Numbered from the stretch's first letter, positions 17,301-25,280 are shown. The stretch is DNA of 64,000 nt from Streptomyces sp. NBC_00448 (GCF_036014115.1 NZ_CP107913.1:7061501-7125500), one strand, 5' to 3'. Made by a program: numbers and translations. Notes: generated by a model from the letters alone, not told the origin.

Positions 17301-18865
17301 GTCCCGGTGACACAGGCTCGTTCCCGGTCCCCGGTGGTTCCGGTGGTCCTGGTGACACCAGCCAGTTCCCGGCGGTGCGTAACGACGGTTTCCCGCAGGG
17401 TCAGGGTGGCGGTCGTCCCGGCGACACGGGCTCGTTCCCGGTCCCTGGTGGTTCCGGTGGTCCTGGTGACACCAGCCAGTTCCCGGCGGTGCGTAACGAC
17501 GGTTTCCCGCAGGGTCAGGGTGGCGGTCGTCCCGGCGACACGGGCTCGTTCCCGGTCCCCGGTGGTTCCGGTGGTCCTGGTGACACCAGCCAGTTCCCGG
17601 CCGTGCGTAACGACGGTTTCCCGCAGGGGCAGGGCGGCGGTCGTCCCGGCGACACCGGTTCGTTCCCGATCCCCGGTGGCCCTGGTGACACCAGCCAGTT
17701 CCCGGCCGTGCGCAACGACGGTTTCCCGCAGGGGCAGCGTCAGCCGCAGGGTCAGGGTGGCGGTCGTCCTGGTGACACGGGCTCCTTCCCGATTCCCGGT
17801 GGTTCCGGTGGTCCCGGCGACACCAGCCAGTTCCCGGCGGTCCGCTCCGAGGACGGCTCCGGCTCGTACCCGGCACAGCAGCCCGGGCCCGCGCGGCCCG
17901 GCGGGATGCCGCAGCGCGGGCCGCGCGGCCCCCAGGGCACCCCGGGCTGGAACCCGCAGGGTCAGGGCGGCCAGCCGCAGCAGCGGCCGGACGCGTACGA
18001 CACCGGCTCGCAGCCGATGCCGGGCCTCGGCGACACCAGCGGCCAGTACCCGATGCCGCACCAGCCGCAGCAGCACAACGGGCAGCAGCACAACGGGCAG
18101 CCGTACCAGGGCCAGCCGGGCGGCCCGCAGCACGCGCCGCGCCCCGAGCCCCAACTCCCCGGCCCGGCCGAGCCGATGGCGCTGCCCCCGGCCCCGACCC
18201 GGGGCGACGAGCCGACGCCGATCTTCGCGTCGATCGAGTCCGACTGGTTCCGTACCGGCCAGGCCGAGCGGATGCAGCAGATCCACGTCGAGCAGAGCGC
18301 GCGGGGCCAGCAGGCGCCGCCGCCCCGTCCGGTGGGCCGCACCGCCCCGCCGCAGCGCCCGCGTACCGACCGGCCGGGACCGAACCCCGCCGGCGGCCCG
18401 CAGCGCCTCACCGGTGGCCCGCAGCCGGCCACCCAGGCCACCGCGCCGGCCGGCCAGGGCCAGCAGACCCAGAGCCAGGGCCAGGACCCCGCGGCACACA
18501 ACAGCGCGCAGAGCGGCGCCCAGGTGCCTGCCGCACCGAGCGCCCAGCCGCTGCCGCGGGAGACCCCGAACTGGCGTACCTCGCCCAACGACGCACTGCG
18601 CCAGCGGGCCGAATCCATCCGGGAACCCACCGCGGGCGGGGTCACTCCCTCCGGCCTGCCGCGGCGGGTCCCCCGGGCGAATCTCGTCGCGGGCGGCGCG
18701 GCTCCCCAGCAGGCCCCCCAGGGCGGCCCGCAGGTCTCCCGCTCCCCCGACGACGTGCGCGGACGTCTGACCAACCTCCGCAGGGGCATCCAGCAGGGCC
18801 GCCAGGCCGGCGGTACCGGTACCACCGACGGCCGTGGTCTCGGCATGAACAACCAGGAGCGCTAG
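14336..18865 (+). CDS. cvnA: Conservon sensor histidine-kinase-like protein CvnA (first conservon)
   Basis: Membrane sensor of a conservon, thought to work with CvnB, CvnC and the GTPase CvnD like a eukaryotic receptor/G-protein unit. The 1509-residue protein has TM1 near residues 79-96, a helical extracytoplasmic nitrate-sensor-like domain, and TM2 near 380-402. A HAMP-like stretch and a helix with LFKLDHLATRMRRNGENL follow. Next is an HATPase_c domain (N-box LLAELLENATSFSS near 592, G-box HDTGIGLSPED near 628, MGLFVVGRL near 660). The rest, about 800 residues, is Gly/Pro/Gln-rich and holds six near-identical repeats. It ends in a conserved GGVTPSGLPRRVPRANL and VRGRLTNLRRGIQQGR tail, shared with cvnA2. 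GTG 14336 is preceded by AGAGG, 11 nt away. Confidence 0.92.
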   Translation: MQGRFKRDSGAAGDSERQPGGAGNGSQAAADSGTATPGTTAAPGRMSMPSGLEAGKITGLDGKPGPRIAMRNWRISTRLISLLALPVVTASALGGLRINNSVDNIHQLEHMKTLTDITEQATNLAAALQEERDSSAGPLSANQKSNDAVAASRQATDRDLKLYEQATDNISDSDPVFSGVRATLVAIGGQLANLNEIRSEAYTSQSGIAQTVSEYDGLVTSLLSLSQDMAQATSNSEMIKATRALSAFSSAKEYESMQRAVISAAFASGGKLNADEYQSVKWAAVDENTAITRFMKVYGTDAAALLRPIQGDNDTIAAHDNERERIASSQTAITKINSSYLDWDDAAKTKIDAMNQIERSLLSEMQQKSLHLQSEAKREALISGAIILLVLGVAVVGAFVVGRSMVRSLRRLQQTAQDVAQKRLPELVKQLSDTDPQDVDTSVESIGINSRDEIGQVARAFDEVHSEAVRLAAEQALLRGNVNAMFTNLSRRSQGLIQRQLSLISELESREADPDQLSSLFKLDHLATRMRRNGENLLVLAGEEPGRRWTRPVPLVDVLRAAASEVEQYERIELTSVPSAEVTGRIVNDLVHLLAELLENATSFSSPQTKVRVTGHSLPDGRVLIEIHDTGIGLSPEDLADINERLANPPTVDVSVSRRMGLFVVGRLSLRHGIRIQLRPSDSGGTTALVMLPVDVTQGGANANAKNAGPGARPAGAVAGGAGTGIAGAFGNAGQAGGNRAGQRGQVGAGAARPALPGAGRPAAGPGDQGGPGGPGGQQQGGPRWAAQDNQQQGFGEDTPRGHEDVEAPAFDAFDQSGPGGRPQPGPGRHGQHGQPTGPGAPGPQGPGGFPVPQPQNTGPSGFRSDVFGGRSGPAPRHGGGPGAGESPAAAPGGPGDTSQFPAVRADGGAPTGQDDGSQNRLPQRGSRGPQGTPGWNSDDQRGGRPGDTGSFPVPGGSGGPGDTSQFPAVRNDGFPQGQRQPQGQGGGRPGDTGSFPVPGGSGGPGDTSQFPAVRNDGFPQGQGGGRPGDTGSFPVPGGSGGPGDTSQFPAVRNDGFPQGQGGGRPGDTGSFPVPGGSGGPGDTSQFPAVRNDGFPQGQGGGRPGDTGSFPIPGGPGDTSQFPAVRNDGFPQGQRQPQGQGGGRPGDTGSFPIPGGSGGPGDTSQFPAVRSEDGSGSYPAQQPGPARPGGMPQRGPRGPQGTPGWNPQGQGGQPQQRPDAYDTGSQPMPGLGDTSGQYPMPHQPQQHNGQQHNGQPYQGQPGGPQHAPRPEPQLPGPAEPMALPPAPTRGDEPTPIFASIESDWFRTGQAERMQQIHVEQSARGQQAPPPRPVGRTAPPQRPRTDRPGPNPAGGPQRLTGGPQPATQATAPAGQGQQTQSQGQDPAAHNSAQSGAQVPAAPSAQPLPRETPNWRTSPNDALRQRAESIREPTAGGVTPSGLPRRVPRANLVAGGAAPQQAPQGGPQVSRSPDDVRGRLTNLRRGIQQGRQAGGTGTTDGRGLGMNNQER
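17162..17846 (+). repeat. In-frame tandem repeats in the first cvnA
   Basis: Six tandem units starting at arginine codons 17168, 17300, 17414, 17528, 17642 and 17765, with steps of 132, 114, 114, 114 and 123 bp. The unit reads GGRPGDTGSFPVPGG, GPGDTSQFPAVRNDGFPQGQ, and some units add RQPQGQG. The steps are all multiples of three. The units are nearly identical in DNA and use many GGT glycine codons, unlike the GGC preference around them, which points to recent expansion. Confidence 0.95.
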
Positions 18866-19227
18866 TTGAGTGCGATGAGCCAGGCGGCACAGAATCTGAA
18901 CTGGTTGATCACCAACTTCGTGGACAACACCCCGGGGGTGTCCCACACGGTGGTGGTCTCCGCCGACGGCCTGCTGCTCGCGATGTCTGATGGTTTTCCG
19001 CGTGATCGTGCGGATCAGTTGGCGGCGGTGGCCTCGGGGTTGACGTCGTTGACCGCTGGTGCCTCCCGGATCTTCGAGGGGGGCAGTGTGAACCAGACGG
19101 TGGTGGAGATGGAGCGGGGCTTCCTTTTCATCATGTCGGTGTCGGATGGTTCGTCGCTGGCGGTGCTGGCGCATCCGGAGTGCGACATCGGTCTGGTCGG
19201 CTACGAAATGGCCCTGCTCGTCGACCG
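18851..19227 (+). repeat. Homogenised segment shared with the second conservon, copy 1
   Basis: 377 bp matching 24126-24502 with two differences by direct reading: G versus C in the third codon of cvnB, and ATC versus ATT in the SRIFEGG region. Identity ends abruptly inside the codons after VDR, beyond which the genes differ at many silent sites. Confidence 0.95.
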
Positions 19228-19288
19228 CGCGGGTGCCGTCCTGACCCCCGACCTTCGGGCCGAACTCCAGGGCAGCCTGTTGAACTGA
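18866..19288 (+). CDS. cvnB: Conservon roadblock/LC7 protein CvnB (first conservon)
   Basis: A 140-residue Roadblock/LC7-fold protein, proposed to link CvnA to the CvnD GTPase as Mgl-type roadblock proteins regulate small GTPases. It starts at TTG 18866 directly after the cvnA stop, with GGAG 6 nt upstream; ATG 18875 is an alternative. Signature segments are LNWLITNFVDNTPGVSHTVVVSADGLLLAMS and ERGFLFIMSVSDGSSLAVLAHPECDIGLVGYEMALLVDRAG (given here by their order, not as one motif). The middle of the gene uses unusual T-ending and TTG codons and is almost identical in DNA to the second copy at 24141. Confidence 0.95.
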   Translation: MSAMSQAAQNLNWLITNFVDNTPGVSHTVVVSADGLLLAMSDGFPRDRADQLAAVASGLTSLTAGASRIFEGGSVNQTVVEMERGFLFIMSVSDGSSLAVLAHPECDIGLVGYEMALLVDRAGAVLTPDLRAELQGSLLN

Positions 19289-19403
19289 GCACCGCACCCC
19301 GCCGCCGGGTGACCCGCACGCATCCGCGGACAACCGCCCGCACAACAGAACGTTCCCGTACTTCCGCACCAGCCATAGCACTGCCCGGACACGGAGGACC
19401 CTC

Positions 19404-19811
19404 ATGACCCCGCCACCCGCCTCGCCGGGCCCGTACGGCGCGTCCCACCACGCGCCGTACGGGGTGGAAGGCGACCAGCCGCTGGTGCGGCCGTACGCCA
19501 TGACCGGTGGCCGTACCCGGCCTCGCTACCAGCTCGCGATCGAGGCGCTGGTCAGCACCACCGCCGACCCGGCGCAGTACGCGGGACTGCTTCCAGAGCA
19601 CCAGCGGATCTGCCATCTGACGCGTGAGATCAAGTCGGTGGCCGAGATCTCCGCTCTGCTCGCGATACCGCTCGGTGTGGCCCGGATTCTTGTGGCCGAC
19701 CTCGCCGAGGCCGGCATGGTCGCCATCCACCAGCCCGGCAGCGGCGAATCGGGCGGCCAGCCAGATGTGACATTGCTTGAGAGGGTGCTCAGTGGACTTC
19801 GGAAGCTCTAG
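19404..19811 (+). CDS. cvnC: Conservon DUF742 protein CvnC (first conservon)
   Basis: A 135-residue DUF742 protein, the third conservon component. After a Pro-rich N-terminus comes the family core LVRPYAMTGGRTRPRYQLAIEALVSTT, then a winged-helix-like segment (VAEISALLAIPLGVARILVADLAEAGMVAIH), ending in LLERVLSGLRKL. GGAGG lies a few nt before ATG 19404. The next gene starts inside its last codons, so translation is coupled. Confidence 0.94.
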   Translation: MTPPPASPGPYGASHHAPYGVEGDQPLVRPYAMTGGRTRPRYQLAIEALVSTTADPAQYAGLLPEHQRICHLTREIKSVAEISALLAIPLGVARILVADLAEAGMVAIHQPGSGESGGQPDVTLLERVLSGLRKL

Positions 19812-20400
19812 GCCGCAAGCGCAGCAGCCGGCGTACGGCGCGCCGCCGGTGCGGTCGACCACCTCCGCGAAGATCGTGGTGGCGGGTGGCTTCGGCGTGG
19901 GCAAGACCACGTTCGTGGGTGCGGTGTCGGAGATCAACCCGCTGCGCACCGAGGCCGTGATGACCTCGGCGTCGGCCGGGATCGACGACCTGAGCCACGT
20001 GCAGGACAAGACCACCACCACCGTGGCGATGGACTTCGGGCGCATCACGCTCGACGACGACCTGATCCTCTACCTGTTCGGCACCCCGGGCCAGGACCGC
20101 TTCTGGTTCATGTGGGACGACCTGGTGCGCGGCGCGATCGGCGCCGTGGTGCTGGTGGACACCCGGCGGCTGGCGGACTGCTTCCCGGCGGTCGACTACT
20201 TCGAGAACAGCGGGCTGCCGTTCGTGATCGCCCTCAACGGCTTCGACGGCCACCAGCCCTACCGGCCGGAAGAAGTGCGCGAGGCGCTGCAGATCGGTCC
20301 CGAGGCGCCGATCATCACCACCGACGCCCGGCACCGTGGCGAGGCGAAGAGCGCGCTGATCACGCTCGTCGAGCACGCGCTGCTGGCACGTCTCAAGTAG
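19792..20400 (+). CDS. cvnD: Conservon small GTPase-like protein CvnD (first conservon)
   Basis: A 202-residue ATP/GTP-binding protein of the conservon. Walker A is GGFGVGKTT, the switch-II-like motif is YLFGTPGQDRFWFMWDD, and the base-recognition motif is LNGFDG rather than canonical NKxD. GTG 19792 is chosen because GAGGG (19781-19785) lies 6 nt upstream and homologues begin MDFGSS; it overlaps cvnC by 20 bp. Two blocks (20158-20258 and 20281-20378) are identical in DNA to cvnD of the second conservon. It acts at the inner membrane side with CvnA by inference from family work. Confidence 0.94.
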   Translation: MDFGSSRPQAQQPAYGAPPVRSTTSAKIVVAGGFGVGKTTFVGAVSEINPLRTEAVMTSASAGIDDLSHVQDKTTTTVAMDFGRITLDDDLILYLFGTPGQDRFWFMWDDLVRGAIGAVVLVDTRRLADCFPAVDYFENSGLPFVIALNGFDGHQPYRPEEVREALQIGPEAPIITTDARHRGEAKSALITLVEHALLARLK

Positions 20401-20408
20401 CTTGTGCC

Positions 20409-20470
20409 GCCGGCGATTTCGCCGGCCGGTAACGCGAGGACCCGTTATGTCGCACGACGTAACGGGTCCT
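20409..20470 (+). terminator. Two hairpins ending the first conservon
   Basis: GCCGGCGA pairs with TCGCCGGC (20409-20426). Then AGGACCCGTTATGTCG (20437-20452) pairs with CGACGTAACGGGTCCT (20455-20470), 16 bp with one G-U pair. The second hairpin is followed by TTGCTCTT, weakly T-rich. Together they isolate the two conservon operons. Confidence 0.8.
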
Positions 20471-20726
20471 TGCTCTTCATAACATTTCGAGAGAGTTTCC
20501 GGGAGGTCGCGAACACGGCTCGCGCTCGGCCGGTGCCACCGCGTGTACGTCTGTCTTATGGTTTGCTCAGCCTTTGGACTTATGCCCTTTTTATCTCTAG
20601 CCTTCTCACGGAGCCCGCCGGAAGCCAGACGTTTGGCGTGCACCTGCATGACGTGCTGGAATTCGCAGAACCTGAGCGTAGGAACGGCCGTCGTTGTTGC
20701 GCCGTCGCCGAGAGGTTGTTGGTCCA
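20471..20726 (+). other. Leader region of the second conservon
   Basis: A 256-bp non-coding stretch, part of the 326 bp between cvnD and cvnA2, with unusually AT-rich patches (for example around 20555-20605). It should contain the cvnA2 promoter. AGAGGTTG at 20711-20718 precedes the GTG start by the same distance as in the first conservon. No gene is supported here. Confidence 0.5.
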
Positions 20727-23700
20727 GTGAGGAACACGAGGCGAGCTGAGGCGGGTACCGGGCAGGGCCCGCGTGGGAACTTCACTCCGCCACAGCGTCC
20801 GGGCAGCAGCCCGGAGCCGGTGGCCGAGGACATGCCGGGGCCGGGCGGCCGGTTCAGCGCGCGCAACTGGCGGATGGCCACCCGGCTGAACGCCATCCTC
20901 CTCATCCCGGTCCTCGTCGCACTCGTGCTGGGCGGCTTCCGCGTCAACAGCGCCGTCAGCACCTGGCAGCAGGCCGACGACGCGGTGCACATCGCCAACC
21001 TCGTCCGCGCCGCCGCCACGTACGGCAACGCGCTGGAGAACGAGCGCGACACCACCGTGGTGCCCCTGCTGGCAGGCCACCGCGACGCGCAGGAGGTGTC
21101 GTCCGCCTACGCCACCACCGACGCCGCCGCCCGCGCCTTCGACAAGGCCGCGATCGGCATACCCGACGGCGCCGACCTCAAGCGCCGGATGGCCAGCTTC
21201 CGCAGCGTCGAGCCGCAGCTCCCCTCGCTCCGTAAGTCCGCCTTCACCGGCCAGCTCTCCGGGGTGCAGACCGAGGAGTGGTACGTCAGGATCCAGCACC
21301 CGCTGAGCGAGCTGTCCAACGAACTCGGCTTCGGCACCGGCAACAGCGCCTCCTACGGCCGTACCCTGTACGCCATCTCGCTCGCCAAGGCCGCCGAGTC
21401 GCTGACCCGCTCCATCGGCGTCCACATCCTCGTCGAGAAGCACCCCTCCGCGCAGGAGCTCGCCCTCCAGAAGACCGCGCTCGGCTCGTACCAGTACCTT
21501 GAGGGCATCGCGCTGGAGGAGTACGACGGCGGTGGCAGCACCGCGGACCAGGCCCGGCTCAAGGCCGCGCAGGACAACGCGGTCAAGCAGGGCCAGGCGC
21601 AGATCACCACGGCGCTGAACAAGGCGAAGGCCGCGCACACCGCCTACGTCGTGCCGCCGGACCTCACCAAGATGGTCACCGACCTGACGGACCCGGCGTA
21701 CACCGTCGCCCGGCTCGACGCCGAGGGCGTCACCCCCGCGTCCTACCTCTCCGCCGCCACGCTCTCCTTCGACGCCTACCGCTCGGTCGAGACCCACCTC
21801 GCCGACCAGGCCGCCGCGGACTCCTCGCACCTGGCCTCCCACGCCAAGCGCGACGTGTTCATCAACTCCGCGATCGTGCTGGTCGCGCTGATCATCGCGT
21901 TCATCGTGGCCGCGCTGATGGCCCGCTCGATGTCCCGCAACATGCGGCGGCTGCGCGCGGCCGCCTTCGACATCGCCGAGACCCGGCTGCCCGCACTGGT
22001 CGACCAGCTCTCCCGCACCGACCCGGGCCGGGTGAACACCCAGGTCGCGCCGATCCCGATCAACACCCGGGACGAGATCGGCGAGGTCGCCCGCGCCTTC
22101 GACCAGGTGCACCGCGAGGCGGTCCGGCTCGCCGCCGAGCAGGCGCTGCTGCGAGGCAACGTCAACGCGATCTTCACCAACCTCTCGCAGCGCAACCAGG
22201 GCCTCATCCAGCGCCAACTCAGCCTGATCACCGAGCTGGAGAACAACGAGGCCGACCCCGACCAGCTCGAGAACCTCTTCAAGATGGACCACCTCGCCAC
22301 CCGTATGCGGCGCAACGGCGAGAACCTGTTGGTGCTCGCCGGCGAGGAGCCCGGCCGCCAGTGGAACCAGCCGGTGCCGCTGGTGGACGTGCTGCGCGCC
22401 GCCGCGTCCGAGGTGGAGGCGTACGACCGGATCGAACTGGTCGGCATACCCGAGACCGACATCCACGGCAGCGCGGTCAGCGACCTGGTGCACCTGCTCG
22501 CCGAGCTGCTGGAGAACGCCACCTCGTTCTCCTCGCCGCAGACCAAGGTGCGGGTCACCGCGACCCGGCTGCCGGACGGCCGGGTGATGGTCGAGATCCA
22601 CGACAAGGGCATCGGCCTGACCGCCGAGGACTTCGCGGACATCAACCACAAGCTCGCCGACCCGCCCACGATCGATGTCGAGATCGCCAAGCGGATGGGC
22701 CTGTTCGTGGTCGGCCGGCTCTGCGAGCGGCACGGCATCCGGGTCCAGCTGCGCCCCTCCGGCGAGCAGGCCGGCACCACCTCGCTGGTGATGCTGCCCG
22801 AGCCGATCACCCACGGCGGTGGCGGCGACCCGGTCGAGCCCGACAGCGACTTCACCGTCTCCCGGATCGTCCCGGAGCACGCGGCCGACCAGCCCGGCCT
22901 GCTGCGGCCCGAGGTGAACGGGCAGCGCACCGCGGCCGAACTCGGCTTCGACGACTCCCGCTACGACGAGAACGGCCCGCGCGCGCTCGACCCGGTCGGC
23001 CGCTCGCTGCTGCGCGAGGAGCGCCGCGCCCAGCTGGAGGCCGCCGCCTCGGACCGTCAGGACGGCGAGCAGCCGGTCGAACTGCCCCAGCAGCGAAGGG
23101 AATCGGCCGACTTCGACCCGGTCGGCCAGGACCTCGGCGGCCAGGACCTCGGAAGCCAGGACTTCGGCACCCAGCAGCCGGCCGCCGGGGACTTCGCCGG
23201 CCAGGGCGGCTACCCGCAGGGGTACGCCCAGGAGTACCCGCAGGGATACACCCAGGGGTACGACCCCAGCTTCGACCCGGCCTACCAGCAGCAGGCGTAC
23301 GAACAGGGCTTCCAGCCCGGCTACCAGCAGCAGGGCTACACCGAGCCGGCGGGCGGATGGGGTCAACCTCCTGCCGAGGCCCCGGCGGAGAACGGCTTTT
23401 CGGCCGGTCCGGCGCAGAACGGTTTCTTCGAGCAGCAGTACGGGACCGGTTCCGGCCAGACCTACGACCCCGCGGCGCCCTACGTCGAGCAGCCCGGATA
23501 CGGCACGGAGTACCAAGACGGCGGTCAGCAGGCCGGGTTCCCGGGGGCTCCCGGTTACGGCCCTGCTCAGGAGGGATGGCCGCAGGACACACCGGAGGTA
23601 ACGGAATCCGTTCCGCCGCTCCCCGAGGGACCCTCCGAGAGCGTAGTCTCGCCTTCGCTGACGGACGCCGGTCTACCGCGCCGCGAACGGCAGCGCACCA

Positions 23701-24140
23701 GCCCCTCCGACCAGCAGTCCGATCAGCAGCCCAGCGAGCCGAGCCGGCAGCCGGGTCCGAACCCGCAGGCCGCGCCGCCCGCGGGGGAGCAGCCCGCCCA
23801 GGAGTCCACCGATCCCCACGAGCAACCCCAGCCGGACGGCACCGACTGGCGGTCGACGAACGACGAGCACTGGCAGCGGGCCGAGTCGGTCCGCGAGCCC
23901 AAGGCAGGCGGGGTCACCCCCTCCGGCCTGCCACGGCGGGTACCCAAGGCCAACCTGGTCCCGGGTGCCGCGGCACAGACCCCGCAGGGCGGCCCACAGG
24001 TCTCCCGCGCACCGGAGGACGTACGTGGCAGGTTGAGTAATCTGCGACGTGGCGTCCAGCAAGGGCGCACTGCTGGAACTGACACGAACGGACAGGCCGC
24101 CGACAGCCGATTCGGCGGCCCCCAGAACCAGGAGCGCTAG
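20727..24140 (+). CDS. cvnA: Conservon sensor histidine-kinase-like protein CvnA (second conservon)
   Basis: A 1137-residue paralogue of the protein at 14336. TM1 is near residues 53-73, a sensor domain follows, and TM2 is near 376-401. A coiled region with LFKMDHLATRMRRNGENL leads to HATPase_c (LLAELLENATSFSS near 592, HDKGIGLTAED, MGLFVVGRL). The C-terminal third is Gln/Gly/Tyr-rich with QGY repeats (about 23200-23350) but lacks the long PGDT array of the first copy. The end is the same GGVTPSGLPRRVPKANL and VRGRLSNLRRGVQQGR tail. GTG 20727 is chosen from the AGAGG at 11 nt, mirroring cvnA1; the frame is open 11 codons further upstream. Confidence 0.92.
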   Translation: MRNTRRAEAGTGQGPRGNFTPPQRPGSSPEPVAEDMPGPGGRFSARNWRMATRLNAILLIPVLVALVLGGFRVNSAVSTWQQADDAVHIANLVRAAATYGNALENERDTTVVPLLAGHRDAQEVSSAYATTDAAARAFDKAAIGIPDGADLKRRMASFRSVEPQLPSLRKSAFTGQLSGVQTEEWYVRIQHPLSELSNELGFGTGNSASYGRTLYAISLAKAAESLTRSIGVHILVEKHPSAQELALQKTALGSYQYLEGIALEEYDGGGSTADQARLKAAQDNAVKQGQAQITTALNKAKAAHTAYVVPPDLTKMVTDLTDPAYTVARLDAEGVTPASYLSAATLSFDAYRSVETHLADQAAADSSHLASHAKRDVFINSAIVLVALIIAFIVAALMARSMSRNMRRLRAAAFDIAETRLPALVDQLSRTDPGRVNTQVAPIPINTRDEIGEVARAFDQVHREAVRLAAEQALLRGNVNAIFTNLSQRNQGLIQRQLSLITELENNEADPDQLENLFKMDHLATRMRRNGENLLVLAGEEPGRQWNQPVPLVDVLRAAASEVEAYDRIELVGIPETDIHGSAVSDLVHLLAELLENATSFSSPQTKVRVTATRLPDGRVMVEIHDKGIGLTAEDFADINHKLADPPTIDVEIAKRMGLFVVGRLCERHGIRVQLRPSGEQAGTTSLVMLPEPITHGGGGDPVEPDSDFTVSRIVPEHAADQPGLLRPEVNGQRTAAELGFDDSRYDENGPRALDPVGRSLLREERRAQLEAAASDRQDGEQPVELPQQRRESADFDPVGQDLGGQDLGSQDFGTQQPAAGDFAGQGGYPQGYAQEYPQGYTQGYDPSFDPAYQQQAYEQGFQPGYQQQGYTEPAGGWGQPPAEAPAENGFSAGPAQNGFFEQQYGTGSGQTYDPAAPYVEQPGYGTEYQDGGQQAGFPGAPGYGPAQEGWPQDTPEVTESVPPLPEGPSESVVSPSLTDAGLPRRERQRTSPSDQQSDQQPSEPSRQPGPNPQAAPPAGEQPAQESTDPHEQPQPDGTDWRSTNDEHWQRAESVREPKAGGVTPSGLPRRVPKANLVPGAAAQTPQGGPQVSRAPEDVRGRLSNLRRGVQQGRTAGTDTNGQAADSRFGGPQNQER

Positions 24141-24502
24141 TTGAGTCCGATGAGCCAGGCGGCACAGAATCTGAACTGGTTGATCACCAACTTCGTGGAC
24201 AACACCCCGGGGGTGTCCCACACGGTGGTGGTCTCCGCCGACGGCCTGCTGCTCGCGATGTCTGATGGTTTTCCGCGTGATCGTGCGGATCAGTTGGCGG
24301 CGGTGGCCTCGGGGTTGACGTCGTTGACCGCTGGTGCCTCCCGGATTTTCGAGGGGGGCAGTGTGAACCAGACGGTGGTGGAGATGGAGCGGGGCTTCCT
24401 TTTCATCATGTCGGTGTCGGATGGTTCGTCGCTGGCGGTGCTGGCGCATCCGGAGTGCGACATCGGTCTGGTCGGCTACGAAATGGCCCTGCTCGTCGAC
24501 CG
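24126..24502 (+). repeat. Homogenised segment shared with the first conservon, copy 2
   Basis: Partner of 18851-19227: 377 bp with only two differences, spanning the end of cvnA and most of cvnB. The flanking cvnA and cvnC sequences are clearly divergent in DNA. Confidence 0.95.
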
Positions 24503-24563
24503 GGCAGGAAGCGTACTCACCCCCGACCTTCGGGCCGAACTTCAGGGCAGCTTGCTCAACTAA
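24141..24563 (+). CDS. cvnB: Conservon roadblock/LC7 protein CvnB (second conservon)
   Basis: A 140-residue roadblock/LC7 protein that differs from the first CvnB only at residue 3 (P for A) and around residue 124 (S for A). It starts at TTG 24141 right after the cvnA stop, with GGAG 6 nt upstream as in the other copy. It is expected to bridge sensor CvnA and GTPase CvnD. The near identity means the two conservons could exchange this component. Confidence 0.95.
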   Translation: MSPMSQAAQNLNWLITNFVDNTPGVSHTVVVSADGLLLAMSDGFPRDRADQLAAVASGLTSLTAGASRIFEGGSVNQTVVEMERGFLFIMSVSDGSSLAVLAHPECDIGLVGYEMALLVDRAGSVLTPDLRAELQGSLLN

Positions 24564-24638
24564 CGCATGGGCGGCGGGCACGCCCGGGCACCTGCCAGGT
24601 GCTCGGGTGGCAGCGCGGCCGTTTCAGGAGGAGGACTC

Positions 24639-25280
24639 GTGAGCACTTCCCCCGGTGGAGACCCGTACGGCAACCAGCCCCAGCAGCCGGCGAACCCGTA
24701 CACCTACCCGTCGGCGCCCGACCCGGAGCAGCAGCCCGGGCAGCCCGGCACGCCCTACCGCCAGCCCCGCATCCAGCCGTACGCCCCGCCGCAGGCCCCG
24801 CCACCGCAGGGCCAGACGCCGGGGCAGCGCCAGGGCCAGCACGGCCGCCCGCCGGCGCAGGGCCAGGGATACGGCCAAGGTCAGGGCCAGGGGTACGGCC
24901 AGGGGCAGGGCCGGCACGACGCGGGCCGCTCACGCACACCCTCAGGACTGGTCCGCCCCTACGCCATGACCGGCGGGCGGACCCGGCCGCGCTACCAGCT
25001 CGCCATCGAGGCGCTGGTCAGCACCACCGCCGACCCGGAGCGCCTGCGCGGGCAGCTCCCCGAGCACCAGCGGATCTGCCTGCTGTGCCGCGAGGTCAAG
25101 TCGGTGGCCGAGATCTCCGCGCTGCTGACCATCCCGCTCGGTGTGGTCCGCATTCTTGTCGCCGACCTGGCCGAGGCCGGACTGGTCGCGATCCACCAGC
25201 CCGGCGGCGACGAGGCCGCGGGCGGCCAGCCAGATGTGACACTGCTTGAAAGGGTGCTCAGTGGACTTCGGAAGCTCTAG
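24639..25280 (+). CDS. cvnC: Conservon DUF742 protein CvnC (second conservon)
   Basis: A 213-residue DUF742 protein, 78 residues longer than the first CvnC. The extra part is an N-terminal Pro/Gln/Gly-rich extension ending in repeats of GYGQGQG (about 24865-24915). The conserved core begins LVRPYAMTGGRTRPRYQLAIEALVSTT and ends LLERVLSGLRKL. GTG 24639 is chosen because AGGAGGAGG lies directly upstream at good spacing; the frame is open to 24567. The extension is probably disordered and may mediate contacts specific to this conservon. Confidence 0.92.
   Translation: MSTSPGGDPYGNQPQQPANPYTYPSAPDPEQQPGQPGTPYRQPRIQPYAPPQAPPPQGQTPGQRQGQHGRPPAQGQGYGQGQGQGYGQGQGRHDAGRSRTPSGLVRPYAMTGGRTRPRYQLAIEALVSTTADPERLRGQLPEHQRICLLCREVKSVAEISALLTIPLGVVRILVADLAEAGLVAIHQPGGDEAAGGQPDVTLLERVLSGLRKL

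Noticed and set aside
17162..17846. Possible CRISPR-like array because of regular repeats of about 114 bp
   Set aside because: Units are contiguous, in frame, and encode a consistent peptide; there are no spacers and no cas genes.
14333..19501. A very long open frame on the minus strand opposite the first conservon
   Set aside because: It mirrors cvnA codon bias, and its translation is arginine/glycine/valine-rich low complexity without domains. The plus-strand genes have clear domains and start signals.
20580..23516. Long minus-strand open frame opposite the second cvnA
   Set aside because: Complement of a GC3-rich gene; no family motifs, no sensible start.
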